Positions 1 through 8,017 of a stretch of DNA of 36,788 bases are shown piece by piece. The stretch lies in NCBI GenBank assembly GCA_015061775.1, contig SUVY01000023.1, positions 1 to 36,788 of the forward strand, given 5' to 3'. The notes under the pieces are model-generated. The model was not told the origin of the DNA, searched no databases, and saw nothing but the letters and a program-made list of their open reading frames with translations. The position numbers and the translations under genes are program-made. The number at the start of each line of letters is the position of its first letter. Positions within the stretch are counted from its first letter, which is position 1. Source of the stretch: Lentisphaerota bacterium. GTDB taxonomy: Bacteria; Verrucomicrobiota; Lentisphaeria; Victivallales; Victivallaceae.

Positions 1-127
1 AGATGCTGCTAATCCTCAGAGGTATGGTTATCGCCGATAAAGAATTTGATAAAAATTACAAAAATATTTCAAAATCGGCTTGACTTTAAGCAAACCATCT
101 GACAAAGGTAGGTAAAAGTAAATAAAA

Positions 128-340
128 GTTAATGTCTCAAATGTTGTGAGACAATCTGAACGGCGGCGCCCCGCGGTCAATCTCGCGCCTTGCATCTGCG
201 CCGCGGCGGTCGTGTACAGAAGTACACTCCCTTGCTGTGCTCAATGCAAAACGCGACCTTGCCTCACGGATGCATCCACCGATGCTGACAAGCGTTTTGC
301 GTATGTTGACAAAACATATCTTATGTGTTATATTTAAGCG
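128..340 (+). repeat. 213-bp GC-rich dispersed repeat, copy 1
   Basis: It is nearly identical to the reverse complement of 5021-5236, with a few substitutions and a 3-nt indel. It contains a stem TGTCTCA/TGAGACA (133-139/147-153), a GTGTAC/GTACAC hairpin around 210-225, a long-range stem GCAAAACGC/GCGTTTTGC (246-254/292-300) and a sigma70 promoter at its right end. A 63-codon frame (146-337) stays open in both copies because the indel is 3 nt, but its composition is that of structured non-coding DNA. The copy interrupts the left arm of the inverted repeat at 101-456, so it most likely arrived later as a unit. Confidence 0.85.
306..334 (+). promoter_or_regulatory. Sigma70-like promoter carried by repeat copy 1, facing chrA
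   Basis: TTGACA (306-311), a 17-nt spacer and TATATT (329-334): consensus -35 and near-consensus -10. The expected start is near 341, just outside the repeat, giving a leader of about 140 nt to the chrA start at 482. Confidence 0.7.
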
Positions 341-385
341 AGTACCCCGCTTTTCTTGAAAGGGAGAGAGGGGCGCGGGGAGAGA

Positions 386-421
386 GGGAAAACTTCTTTT
401 CTCGTGAAAAGAAGTTTTCCC
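386..421. other. Perfect 16-bp hairpin in the chrA leader
   Basis: GGGAAAACTTCTTTTC (386-401), loop TCGT, and the exact complement (406-421). It has no following T-tract on either strand, so it is not a standard intrinsic terminator. Its right half runs into the 42-nt inverted-repeat block that recurs at 1659-1700. A related stem with the same GGGGAAAACTT core lies at 5412-5451. Confidence 0.8.
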
Positions 422-481
422 GCTTTCCCCGCATCATCTCCCCATATCGGGAACAATAATTATTGAAATCGACAGGACAAA

Positions 482-1063
482 ATGAAAATCGACAGGGAAT
501 ATTTCAGTCGTCTGTGGCTGCTGTTCTGGACCTTTGCCAAGATCGCCGCTCTGGTGGTCGGCGGAGGTCTTGCCATGCTTCCGGTGATCGAGGAGACATT
601 CGTCAACCGCAAAAAGATCTTGACCTCCGAGGAGCTGCTTGATATGATCGCCATAACCCAGACCATTCCGGGAATCATCGCCGTGAACTCCGCCGTCTAT
701 GTCGGCTGGAAAGTTGCCGGTCTGCTCGGAGCGGTTTGCGCCACGGTCGGAGTCATCCTGCCCTCATTTACAGTCATCGTTATAATTGCGATGTTTTTTC
801 CGTCACTCTCTCCTGATAACATATACATCAAAGGAGCCTTTTCCGGAGTCCGCGCCGCCATTACCGGCATGATCGCCGTGACCGCATACAACACGCTCCG
901 CAAAGGGGTGAAAAAGCGCATAGACGCCGTCATCGTTGCGGCAGGTTTCATCACCTGCGCCATATTCAAAGTCAACCCCGCGTACGTGATCTGCGCCGCC
1001 ATGCCCGCCGGATTGGTGTTGCTGTACTGGGAGGAACGCAAAGCTGGGAGGACTGAAAAATGA
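482..1063 (+). CDS. chrA: Chromate transporter, ChrA family, first half-protein
   Basis: 193 residues, the length of one ChrA domain, so this is half of a short-chain two-gene ChrA system. It is hydrophobic with several membrane spans. Signature motifs are visible: FxxFAKIA at the start, GGGLAMLP at about residues 28-35, ITQTIPG at about 59-65, and AVYVGWKVAGLLGA. The family is proposed to export chromate through the inner membrane, probably as a heterodimer of the two halves; the substrate is inferred from the family only. The start ATG follows AGGACAAA. The stop overlaps the next start by 4 nt (ATGA), showing translational coupling. Expression probably comes from the promoter in repeat copy 1. 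There is no chrB-like regulator nearby. Confidence 0.9.
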   Translation: MKIDREYFSRLWLLFWTFAKIAALVVGGGLAMLPVIEETFVNRKKILTSEELLDMIAITQTIPGIIAVNSAVYVGWKVAGLLGAVCATVGVILPSFTVIVIIAMFFPSLSPDNIYIKGAFSGVRAAITGMIAVTAYNTLRKGVKKRIDAVIVAAGFITCAIFKVNPAYVICAAMPAGLVLLYWEERKAGRTEK

Positions 1064-1647
1064 TTGGTGCAGCTGTTATCTTCCTGCTTTTCTGCAAATT
1101 TTCCCTGCTCTGTTTCGGCGGCGGATATATGCTTATTCCGCTCATCATATCCGACTGCGTGGAAAAACATGGTTTTCTCTCCCTTGAGGTGTTCGGAAAT
1201 CTTTTATCCATCAGCCAGCTCACTCCGGGACCCGTCGGAATAAATACCGCGACCTACGTCGGCTATATCCAGGGAGGCTTTCTCTCGAGCCTTGCCGCAA
1301 CGCTTGGTCTGATATTTCCGACCATGATCCTGTCGAGCCTCGCCATCCTCGGCATACGCAAGTGGAAAGATACTTTCATCGTGCGCGGCATCATGCGCGG
1401 AACCAGATTGTCAAGTGTCTCATTGATAATCTATGCAGTAACGATATTCCTCGGACTCTCGGTGTTCACCTCTCCGATACCGTGGGAAGTTCTCTTCGGC
1501 AAAGGTATTCCCGATAGTTTCGGAGTCTCTTATAAAGGATTGATAATTGCTGTCCTTGCCGCAACAGCAGTAGCCAAAAAATGGTGCTCAACCACCATAA
1601 TAATCCTCTGCGGAGCCGCCGCCGGAGCCATCCTCGCCCTGATTTGA
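1060..1647 (+). CDS. chrA: Chromate transporter, ChrA family, second half-protein
   Basis: 195 residues, the second ChrA domain, paralogous to its upstream neighbour. Motifs: FCKFSLLCFGGGYMLIP near residues 9-25, SQLTPGPVGINTATYVGY near 51-68, and a GLIFPT segment. The PGP motif is typical of ChrA, and the first half has PGI there, so this half carries the more canonical site. It overlaps the upstream gene by 4 nt, and together they should form the antiparallel two-domain transporter. The right arm of the flanking inverted repeat begins 12 nt after its stop, so no further gene belongs to this cassette. Confidence 0.9.
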   Translation: MIGAAVIFLLFCKFSLLCFGGGYMLIPLIISDCVEKHGFLSLEVFGNLLSISQLTPGPVGINTATYVGYIQGGFLSSLAATLGLIFPTMILSSLAILGIRKWKDTFIVRGIMRGTRLSSVSLIIYAVTIFLGLSVFTSPIPWEVLFGKGIPDSFGVSYKGLIIAVLAATAVAKKWCSTTIIILCGAAAGAILALI

Positions 1648-1658
1648 TTTAGAAAGCT

Positions 1659-1807
1659 TTGTTCCCGATATGGGGAGATGATGCGGGGAAAGCGGGAAAA
1701 TTTTCGTTATTCTTTTCCCCCTGTCCCGCCATAGCCTTGGCGACGGCGGATCTCACCCTTTCAAGAAAAGCGAAAAACTTTTTTATTTACTTTTACCTAC
1801 CTTTGTC
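1659..1807 (-). repeat. Right arm of inverted repeat flanking chrA pair
   Basis: Reverse complement of the left-arm blocks: 1659-1700 (42 nt perfect), 1751-1772 (one mismatch) and 1781-1807 (27 nt perfect). The part between the first two blocks differs from the left arm. It ends 29 nt before the stop of the convergent minus-strand gene. This arm has no 213-bp insertion and therefore shows the likely ancestral state. Confidence 0.85.
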
Positions 1808-1836
1808 GGGAACAGAGCCATTTAGAAAAAGGAAGA

Positions 1837-4800
1837 TCAAAGTTCCAGGGGGAGGATTGTGGTGGTATCGAAGGCTGTTTCGCGGAGCTCTACGCTATCT
1901 TTGCGGTAGATTTTTATGGTGTGATTTCCTGAGCCGTGCAGTTTTACTGCTCCATCGGTTACTTCCACAAAAACATCCGTTGGAGCGTCTATTACCGCGT
2001 CTTTCAACACCGTCAGCAGTTTTGCTTCGCGCTCTTTTACTTCAGTATCAAAGACAAAGCCTGCCGCCTTTACCGTCACAGGTTTGATATTGGATTTTTC
2101 TGTCCAGTCGGTATTGAGCAGCATTATGCGTTTGACGTCTCTGCTCTCGTCCCACATATTCCAGAACACTTCGCGCGAAGCGTCTTCCACGCTGCACTCA
2201 GGAAGATTATCCTGCGCAAGCAGCGCGACCAGATTCGCCATTATCTGTCGTATATCCTCATGTCCGAAGTATGCGTATGCCGTCAGCAGATAGACCGTTC
2301 CTTTTCCGTATCTGTGCCGTACCACCAGCGCATGACGCTTGGCGGCATCCCAGATAAAGGGTTCAGCTCCGGCAAGTTCGATATCCGCCATGCAGCAGGA
2401 GCCATCCTCGGTGCGCGAACTGCTCGGTATTGCCGACAGATCAGGCTGCGGAAACTTTTCGCGGCAGACTGCATTCCATTGACCGCTGAAGAGTTCTCCC
2501 TTGCCTTTGACTTTTACTCCGCACAGTTCAGAAAGATCGCCGTCATTGTAGAGGTCAAGATCTTCCATATCTCTGAGGAAATCTCTCTTTACATGGCGCG
2601 AAAATTGAGTGAGACCTATAAGCAGCGTGCCACCGTTTCCGACAAACTCACGGAGTTTATCATAATCCTCATCGATCATGGTATTCCAGCCCATGTGGAG
2701 CAAAAGGGAGTACTGTTTGAGGTAATCTGCACTTGCTTCCGTCGGAACCTCATCGAAATCGCCGTAGGGAGTTCCAGAAAAAAAGAAGCGGCGTTTATTG
2801 AAATCCTGACGGAACGGCTGCGTTGAAGCTCCTGGCATCAACACATCGAGCACATGGCGGCATTTTTCGACCTGATTATGTCTCCATGTGGAGTCATTGT
2901 TTCCAAATTTTCCCCATACTGAATAATCAGGAGTCTGCTCCGCATCGCAGATAAATCCGTTGAAGGGAGCTGCGTATCTGCCCTCGACAAATGCTATTCT
3001 TCGATTGACTTTGCCTTTGCGCGGATGGGTCTTGGCGAACTTGAAAAACCATCTGGTCATATCGCGTTTACCCTTTGTGAGCGCATCATCCCACGCCTGA
3101 CGCTCCTCTTTGAAGAGATTGAATAAACAATCCTCCTCATAAATCATATTTGCCCCCATCATCCACGGCTGCATGATTGAAAGGTAGTACAAGCCAAGGT
3201 GATTTTCAAAATAGGGCTGGGTCGCGTGCTGGATTGCGATATGCACTCCCCACTCGCCGTTGCGGAATACCTCCGCCGCCGGACGCGCCTGACTGCACAA
3301 GTGCTGAGTATGGCTCACCATGGTTTCGGAGCGGATAAAATCGACTCCTGCCATGTAGCAGTAGCGGTGACCTCCTGACGCGTCTCCGAAAGCGGAACGC
3401 GGACACACCGCATGAGCTTTATCTATTTCGACTTTGAGGTGTTTCAAATACTGTTCGACCGCGGTTTTCATATCAGGAGACTCAAATCCCGGCTGCGGGT
3501 CCATTGCGTAAACTACTCCGGGCCACTCGTGGCGGCCTGAGCTGTGCATCATCTCTCCTGCTCCCTCGACCAGTTCTTTTGAGTTGATGACACTCTCGAC
3601 ATAGATTTTATGGTCGCAACAGAATTTTCCCCAGCGTCTCAACTCTTCGGGGTCGGCTTCATAGTCATTTTGGAACGCATTTTTGAACTCTCCTGAGTCG
3701 TGGGTCGAAGAGCACTCGCATTGTGCCGCCTGATATTTTCCGTTGAAGTGCGGACGGAACACCACGATATTGCTCAGCTTCGTGCGGTATGTGTAGTCGA
3801 GCAGCCAATCCATATAGCCATCCACATCATGCGGAACGGTAGTCATATCGTATCCGACCATGACCTCAGGAGTCTCATCAGCGACATCATAGACTTCGGG
3901 AACCACTCCCTCGCTGTTTCCGCAGGTGAACTTTATATTTTTTCCCGGCTCGCTGAGGTTAAATACAAATTCGTTCCATCCCTTTTGGAGTGTCATTTTG
4001 AGACTGTTTCCGGGATATTGGATAGTTACCTCTTCAGCGTCTTGGACCGAAAACACCTTTCCGATCTCCCTGCAGTTTGTCTGCGCCCATTGCGGAAGCG
4101 AAAACTCCAGGTGTGCGTAATTTGATGTCTGCAATATCATTCGGGTTATGAGGAAACATCCATCATCATTATTGGCGTTTTCAAGTTCAAAACTGTGTCT
4201 TCCCGGCTCCGCCTCAAAATTGAGCCACAGATCTTCAAGTATCTGCATAAACACATCGTGGCTCCGGTAAAATCTGCGGTTGCTCACCACAAGTTTGCCA
4301 TCGCAGTACAGATTTATGGTGATATAGTCCGAGTATTGCTGCTCCTTCTCAGGAGTATATCCCGGCGCAGCCATACAGACCACGTGCAGCAGCTGTTTGG
4401 AGTAATCTTTTTTCTTTTCCGGGATTACCGCCTCGAACTTCACCCTTTTTCCGGGTTCCAGCCACGCAGTTCTCATGCGCGCCCAGTTGCGGATTTCAAG
4501 TTTTCCGGCAAAGTCATCCACCTCAAAGACCTGCTGGCCATCCTTCGCTTCAGGAACGAACCAGTAGTATCCCGTTTTAGTCACAATCACATGGCAGCCG
4601 AGATATTTTGGTCCGACATTGAACACCAACCGTCCATTTTTCAGAATATCGTTTGCCGTAAAGTCAAAGTTTCCTGACGCGGTTTTAAGATGGAATACGC
4701 TGTTTTCATTGACTTCTGCTGTAAATCTTACTCCGGCAAGTCCGCGGCGTGTCGTACTTTTCCACTCCGCAGCTTCAAGTTTTGTCTCTTTTGCGCAATG

Positions 4801-4959
4801 TCCGGGACCGAACCAGATTACAGGATAGTCGAGCTGCCACGCTCCAGTCACCGTTCCGTTTTCGCACTCCAGTTTTCCGTCCCAGATATAAAACGGATGG
4901 TAATGACGCCGTGAGTAAAGGTATTGGTAACCCCAATCTATTCTGAAGTCTATTTTCAT
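1837..4959 (-). CDS. Large glycosidase-like protein of unrecognised family (1040 aa)
   Basis: I do not recognise a CAZy family. The first roughly 350 residues look like beta-sandwich or carbohydrate-binding modules: many aromatic residues, a WFGPGHCAKET segment near residue 50, and PGRHSFELENANND. A TIM-barrel-like centre follows (VGYDMTTVPHDVDGYMDWLL, then GDASGGHRYCYMAG). Around residues 745-800, LLLHMGWNTM...LREFVGNGGTLLIGL resembles the GATase-like trimerisation domain of GH42-type beta-galactosidases. A beta-sandwich tail closes the protein. No signal peptide is seen, so it is probably cytoplasmic. The open frame extends 55 codons upstream into the repeat; I chose the ATG at 4959 because the repeat-borne promoter starts transcription near 5020, and the protein begins sensibly there (MKIDFRIDWGYQY). 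The ribosome site is weak. Confidence 0.75.
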   Translation of the reverse strand: MKIDFRIDWGYQYLYSRRHYHPFYIWDGKLECENGTVTGAWQLDYPVIWFGPGHCAKETKLEAAEWKSTTRRGLAGVRFTAEVNENSVFHLKTASGNFDFTANDILKNGRLVFNVGPKYLGCHVIVTKTGYYWFVPEAKDGQQVFEVDDFAGKLEIRNWARMRTAWLEPGKRVKFEAVIPEKKKDYSKQLLHVVCMAAPGYTPEKEQQYSDYITINLYCDGKLVVSNRRFYRSHDVFMQILEDLWLNFEAEPGRHSFELENANNDDGCFLITRMILQTSNYAHLEFSLPQWAQTNCREIGKVFSVQDAEEVTIQYPGNSLKMTLQKGWNEFVFNLSEPGKNIKFTCGNSEGVVPEVYDVADETPEVMVGYDMTTVPHDVDGYMDWLLDYTYRTKLSNIVVFRPHFNGKYQAAQCECSSTHDSGEFKNAFQNDYEADPEELRRWGKFCCDHKIYVESVINSKELVEGAGEMMHSSGRHEWPGVVYAMDPQPGFESPDMKTAVEQYLKHLKVEIDKAHAVCPRSAFGDASGGHRYCYMAGVDFIRSETMVSHTQHLCSQARPAAEVFRNGEWGVHIAIQHATQPYFENHLGLYYLSIMQPWMMGANMIYEEDCLFNLFKEERQAWDDALTKGKRDMTRWFFKFAKTHPRKGKVNRRIAFVEGRYAAPFNGFICDAEQTPDYSVWGKFGNNDSTWRHNQVEKCRHVLDVLMPGASTQPFRQDFNKRRFFFSGTPYGDFDEVPTEASADYLKQYSLLLHMGWNTMIDEDYDKLREFVGNGGTLLIGLTQFSRHVKRDFLRDMEDLDLYNDGDLSELCGVKVKGKGELFSGQWNAVCREKFPQPDLSAIPSSSRTEDGSCCMADIELAGAEPFIWDAAKRHALVVRHRYGKGTVYLLTAYAYFGHEDIRQIMANLVALLAQDNLPECSVEDASREVFWNMWDESRDVKRIMLLNTDWTEKSNIKPVTVKAAGFVFDTEVKEREAKLLTVLKDAVIDAPTDVFVEVTDGAVKLHGSGNHTIKIYRKDSVELRETAFDTTTILPLEL

Positions 4960-5020
4960 GGTATTGTCCCAATTTTTGTGAAAGCTTTTCGAAACAGATG
5001 ATAAACAATATTTTGTTATA

Positions 5021-5236
5021 CGCTTAAATATAATACATAAGATATGTTTTGTCAACATACGCAAAACGCTTGTTTGCTTCGGCGGATGCATCCGCGAGGC
5101 AAGGTCGCGTTTTGCATTGAGCACAGCAAGGGAGTGTACTTCTGTACACGACCGCCGCGGCGCAGATGCAAGGCGCGAGATTGTCCGCGGGGCGCCGCCG
5201 CCGTTCAGATTGTCTCACAACATTTGAGACATTAAC
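5021..5236 (-). repeat. 213/216-bp GC-rich dispersed repeat, copy 2 (inverted)
   Basis: Reverse complement of copy 1 at 128-340, with the same hairpins and promoter and an extra GGC in the GC-rich part. The conserved block runs from GTTAATGTCTCAA to TATATTTAAGCG. Outside it the similarity to copy 1 stops on both sides, which defines the unit. It lies directly upstream of the minus-strand 1040-aa gene. Confidence 0.85.
5027..5055 (-). promoter_or_regulatory. Sigma70-like promoter carried by repeat copy 2
   Basis: On the minus strand: TTGACA (5055-5050), 17-nt spacer, TATATT (5032-5027). The expected start is near 5020, giving a 5' leader of about 60 nt to the ATG at 4959. Confidence 0.7.
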
Positions 5237-5470
5237 ATTTTCATAGCTGCGTATTCCTTTGTTTTGTGCCAAACTTGGCGGAGTTGAAGAGGAGGAGATT
5301 TTATTTTTTATGCTTGCGCTATCGCGCTCGCTTTTTTGAGCTGCCGCGCTTATTTTTTGCGCTATCGCGCTTGCTTTTTTTCAGCCTCGCTTTGCTGTGC
5401 AAAGCTCGGGATTGAGGGGAAAACTTTGTTGTAACAAAGTTTTTCCCTCAAACTCCCTTTTCAAAGAACT
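5237..5470. other. Gene-free spacer with GC-stem/T-tract units and a long hairpin
   Basis: There is no gene here. TTGCGCTATCGCGCT occurs twice (5314-5328 and 5357-5371), each followed at once by a short T-tract, with a degenerate third unit near 5340-5358. These look like tandem terminator-like stems on the plus strand, although no plus-strand gene precedes them. A stem CTTTGC/GCAAAG lies near 5390-5405. A 19-bp stem with one wobble pair (5412-5430/5433-5451) follows, which would form just after the stop of the minus-strand esterase gene but has no T-run behind it. Confidence 0.6.
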
Positions 5471-6259
5471 TTATATTCGGGGGAACTTACAGGTCGTATA
5501 GAGGAATGTCGCCGCAAGCGTACTCCACTGCCCAACATCCTCACGCTCCGTATTCAACCCCAGACCGTGCGGTCCATGCGGAAACACATGCAGCTCACAA
5601 TCCCTTCCCGCTGCCCACATCGCACGCGCAAACATTATCGGATTGTCCCGGTTCACTGCTTTGTCATCTGCCGTTATCCAGCACATCGCAGGAGGAGTGT
5701 TTTCCGTGATTTGTTTTTCGATCGACAGAAATTCCCTCTTCTCAGCATCATCGCAGCCGATAAGATTGTTCGCGCTTCCGATATGAGCATATTCCCCGCT
5801 CATTGAAATCACAGGATAACTCAGTATCATCGCATCAGGACGCGGACTTGCTTCGTCGTATTCATCTCCGCATGTACTGTCTATGCGGTCGTACAGAACT
5901 CCGGCGGTTCCCGCAAGATGCCCTCCGGCAGAAAATCCGCAAACCGCGATCTTTTCCGGATCGACATTGTATTTTGCCGCATCCTTACGCACCATCCTCA
6001 CCGCCCTCAACGCGTCGCGCTGCTGGCTGGGGTAATGCAGCGGAGATACGCTGTATATCACCACAAAAGCGTGAAATCCCAGTTCATTGAACCTCTCTGC
6101 CACAAGTGACTGCTCCAGACTTCCGTAGTGGCTGTATCCGCCTCCCGGATAGATTATCACAGCTCCCCGGACTTTGTCGTCGCACGGAAATATCGTCATC
6201 GTCGGCATAAAGCCGTTCTCATACGGTTTATCGTAGAGTTTTATCGTCTCTTTTGACAT
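5471..6259 (-). CDS. Alpha/beta-hydrolase, acetyl-xylan esterase-like
   Basis: 262 residues, cytoplasmic. It has the alpha/beta-hydrolase plan: oxyanion region PGGGYSHYG (about 38-46), nucleophile elbow GFSAGGHLAG with Ser110, an acid in ITADDKAV (Asp198/199) and His231 in PHGPHG. This matches the BD-FAE/AxeA-like group that removes acetyl or other acyl groups from sugars or xylan fragments; the substrate is inferred. The start is supported by AGGGGG eight bases upstream of the ATG. It follows the UPF0210 gene by 20 nt as the third gene of the operon. Confidence 0.85.
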   Translation of the reverse strand: MSKETIKLYDKPYENGFMPTMTIFPCDDKVRGAVIIYPGGGYSHYGSLEQSLVAERFNELGFHAFVVIYSVSPLHYPSQQRDALRAVRMVRKDAAKYNVDPEKIAVCGFSAGGHLAGTAGVLYDRIDSTCGDEYDEASPRPDAMILSYPVISMSGEYAHIGSANNLIGCDDAEKREFLSIEKQITENTPPAMCWITADDKAVNRDNPIMFARAMWAAGRDCELHVFPHGPHGLGLNTEREDVGQWSTLAATFLYTTCKFPRI

Positions 6260-6279
6260 TTTCTGCCCCCTGAGATACG

Positions 6280-7638
6280 TCAGTTCTTCAAACTGTGGAT
6301 CGGAGCAGGTATCCTGCCTCCGCGCTTGATGAATTTTGCCGGACTTGCTGTCCTTACCGGCATCACCGGAGCCTCTCCGAGCAGACCTCCGAAGCTCACG
6401 CTGTCTCCCACCTTGCAGCCGTATGCCGGAATCAGGCGCACGGCAGTCGTTTTGGTATTGGCGACTCCGATCGCGATCTCATCGGCGATTATTCCGGATA
6501 TCACCTCAGCAGTCGTATCTCCCGGAACTGCGATCATATCAAGTCCCACAGAACAGACTGCGGTCATGGCTTCGAGTTTCTCTATGCACAGCACTCCGCT
6601 CTGGGCAGCCGCGATCATTCCGGCGTCCTCAGACACAGGAATAAATGCTCCTGAAAGTCCTCCGACCTGGCTTGACGCCATCACGCCTCCCTTTTTCACC
6701 GCGTCGTTGAGCATCATCAGCGCGGCAGTAGTTCCGGCGCATCCGCACTGCTCAAGTCCCATTGATTCGAGGATATACGCCACGGAGTCTCCGATCGCAG
6801 GAGTCGGGGCAAGTGAAAGGTCAACGATTCCGAAAGGAACTCCGAGTTTCGCCGCCGCCTCACGCGCCACAAGCTGTCCTACGCGGGTGATCTTGAAGGC
6901 GGTGCGTTTGATGACTTCGGCGATCTCCGCAAGGTCGCAATCTCCGGCTCTGCGGATCGCAGATGCCACGACTCCGGGACCTGATACGCCAACGTTGATA
7001 ACAGTCTCGGGCTCTCCGATTCCGTGGAAAGCTCCAGCCATAAAGGGGTTGTCGTCCGGAGCATTGGCGAACACCACGAGTTTCGCGCATCCGATCGAAC
7101 CGCGGTCGCGGGTGATATAGGCGGTATCTTTGATGATCTGCCCCATACGGGCGACTGCATCCATATTTATTCCGGCTTTGGTCGAACCCACGTTGACCGA
7201 ACTGCAGACGCGCTCGGTGGTGCTGAGTGCCTCAGGAATAGAATCGATCAGCACATCTGCTCCGCGGCAGCTTCCCTTCTGGACCAGCGCGCTGTATCCT
7301 CCGATAAAGTTGATTCCGAGTTCTCTTGCCGCCTTATCGAGTGTCTGGGCTATTTTGACCGCTCCTGCGGTATCGAGCTGACCGCAAAGCAGGGATACCG
7401 GAGTCACTGAAACGCGTTTATTGATGATCGGTATTCCGTAACGTTTTTCGATCTCTTCACCGGTTCTCACCAGGTTTGCCGCGCTGTTCATCACCTTGTC
7501 GTAGATTTTTTCGGCAAGTCGCCCCGGACTGTCGCTCTGGCAGTCATAGAGTGAAATTCCCATCGTGATCGTGCGGATGTCGAGACACTCCTCTTTGATC
7601 ATATTGATGGTTTCAAGTATGTCATTGCGTGAAAACAT
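6280..7638 (-). CDS. UPF0210 (DUF711) family protein
   Basis: 452 residues, a typical full-length UPF0210 protein. Recognisable stretches are [14 protein letters not shown] near residues 20-33, [15 protein letters not shown] near 111-125, and glycine-rich segments GVSGPGVV and [15 protein letters not shown]. The family adopts a glycyl-radical-enzyme-like barrel, but I know of no established reaction. The ATG at 7638 is chosen over the longer frame because AGGAAG precedes it and the upstream extension overlaps the UPF0237 gene. The UPF0237-UPF0210 gene order is a widely conserved pair, which suggests the ACT protein regulates this one. Confidence 0.92.
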   Translation of the reverse strand: MFSRNDILETINMIKEECLDIRTITMGISLYDCQSDSPGRLAEKIYDKVMNSAANLVRTGEEIEKRYGIPIINKRVSVTPVSLLCGQLDTAGAVKIAQTLDKAARELGINFIGGYSALVQKGSCRGADVLIDSIPEALSTTERVCSSVNVGSTKAGINMDAVARMGQIIKDTAYITRDRGSIGCAKLVVFANAPDDNPFMAGAFHGIGEPETVINVGVSGPGVVASAIRRAGDCDLAEIAEVIKRTAFKITRVGQLVAREAAAKLGVPFGIVDLSLAPTPAIGDSVAYILESMGLEQCGCAGTTAALMMLNDAVKKGGVMASSQVGGLSGAFIPVSEDAGMIAAAQSGVLCIEKLEAMTAVCSVGLDMIAVPGDTTAEVISGIIADEIAIGVANTKTTAVRLIPAYGCKVGDSVSFGGLLGEAPVMPVRTASPAKFIKRGGRIPAPIHSLKN

Positions 7639-7657
7639 TTTTTCTTCCTGTTCTGTT

Positions 7658-7927
7658 TCAGATGTTGTGCATCGCATTGAAGATGTCTTCGTGCATAGCA
7701 TGGATCTCAAGATGATTCTCTTTACCCAGCGCAGCCATGCGGTCAACGAACTCCGAAAACGGAACGGTGATTCCGTCGATGTCGGAAATCATGATCATAG
7801 TGAAATATCCGTCGAGAACACTCTGACTGATATCGAGGATATTGACTCCGCAATCTGCACATTCGCTGCTGACTTTTGCGATGATTCCGACGGCATCGCG
7901 TCCAACCACAGAAATAACTGACTTCAT
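7658..7927 (-). CDS. UPF0237 ACT-domain protein
   Basis: 89 residues making up a single ACT domain. The start, [20 protein letters not shown], is the typical ligand-binding edge of GcvR-like ACT proteins. It is probably an amino-acid-binding regulator of the UPF0210 protein encoded 19 nt downstream. A strong AGGAG site precedes the ATG. It is the first gene of the operon, with its own promoter at 7970-7998. Confidence 0.93.
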   Translation of the reverse strand: MKSVISVVGRDAVGIIAKVSSECADCGVNILDISQSVLDGYFTMIMISDIDGITVPFSEFVDRMAALGKENHLEIHAMHEDIFNAMHNI

Positions 7928-7969
7928 ATTTTATACTCCTTTTTAGGTACCTCTGATAATTGTGACGAT

Positions 7970-7998
7970 AATATACCACTATGATGATATAAAAGCAA
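7970..7998 (-). promoter_or_regulatory. Promoter of the UPF0237-UPF0210-esterase operon
   Basis: Minus strand TTGCTT (7998-7993), 17-nt spacer, TATATT (7975-7970), followed by ATCGTCA. The same -10 plus ATCGTCA occurs at 9271 in front of the secreted protein gene. The start codon lies about 40 nt downstream. Confidence 0.65.
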
Positions 7999-8017
7999 GA
8001 AGATTTTATCTTTCTAC

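Larger units (their letters stand above)
101..456 (+). repeat. Left arm of inverted repeat flanking chrA pair, interrupted by a 213-bp repeat
   Basis: Three blocks match the reverse complement of 1659-1807 in the same order: 101-127 (27 nt identical to 1781-1807), 348-369 (21 of 22 identical to 1751-1772) and 415-456 (42 nt identical to 1659-1700). Between the first two blocks the left arm has 220 nt and the right arm only 8 nt. The extra length is the promoter-bearing repeat at 128-340. The inner end lies 25 nt before the chrA start. No transposase lies between the arms and no clear target duplication is visible outside them. Confidence 0.85.

Noticed and set aside
2-40. Possible C-terminal end of an upstream plus-strand gene (DAANPQRYGYRR then stop)
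   Set aside because: Only 12 codons are inside the window and another frame is also open from position 3 to about 86; neither can be assigned to a gene.
146-337. 63-codon frame in repeat copy 1, kept open in copy 2 (5024-5272)
   Set aside because: The frame follows from a GC-rich structured repeat, has no convincing ribosome site and overlaps the promoter; non-coding repeat is the simpler reading.
2084-4946. Long plus-strand open frames opposite the 1040-aa gene
   Set aside because: They are antisense shadows of the minus-strand coding frame, with no family resemblance.
4960-5124. N-terminal extension of the 1040-aa gene into the repeat
   Set aside because: The extension is encoded by repeat sequence and would start upstream of the repeat-borne promoter.
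128-5236. Composite transposon made of the two repeat copies
   Set aside because: The copies have no transposase or terminal inverted repeats, and the left copy is inside another repeat; an inverted pair alone does not show joint transposition.
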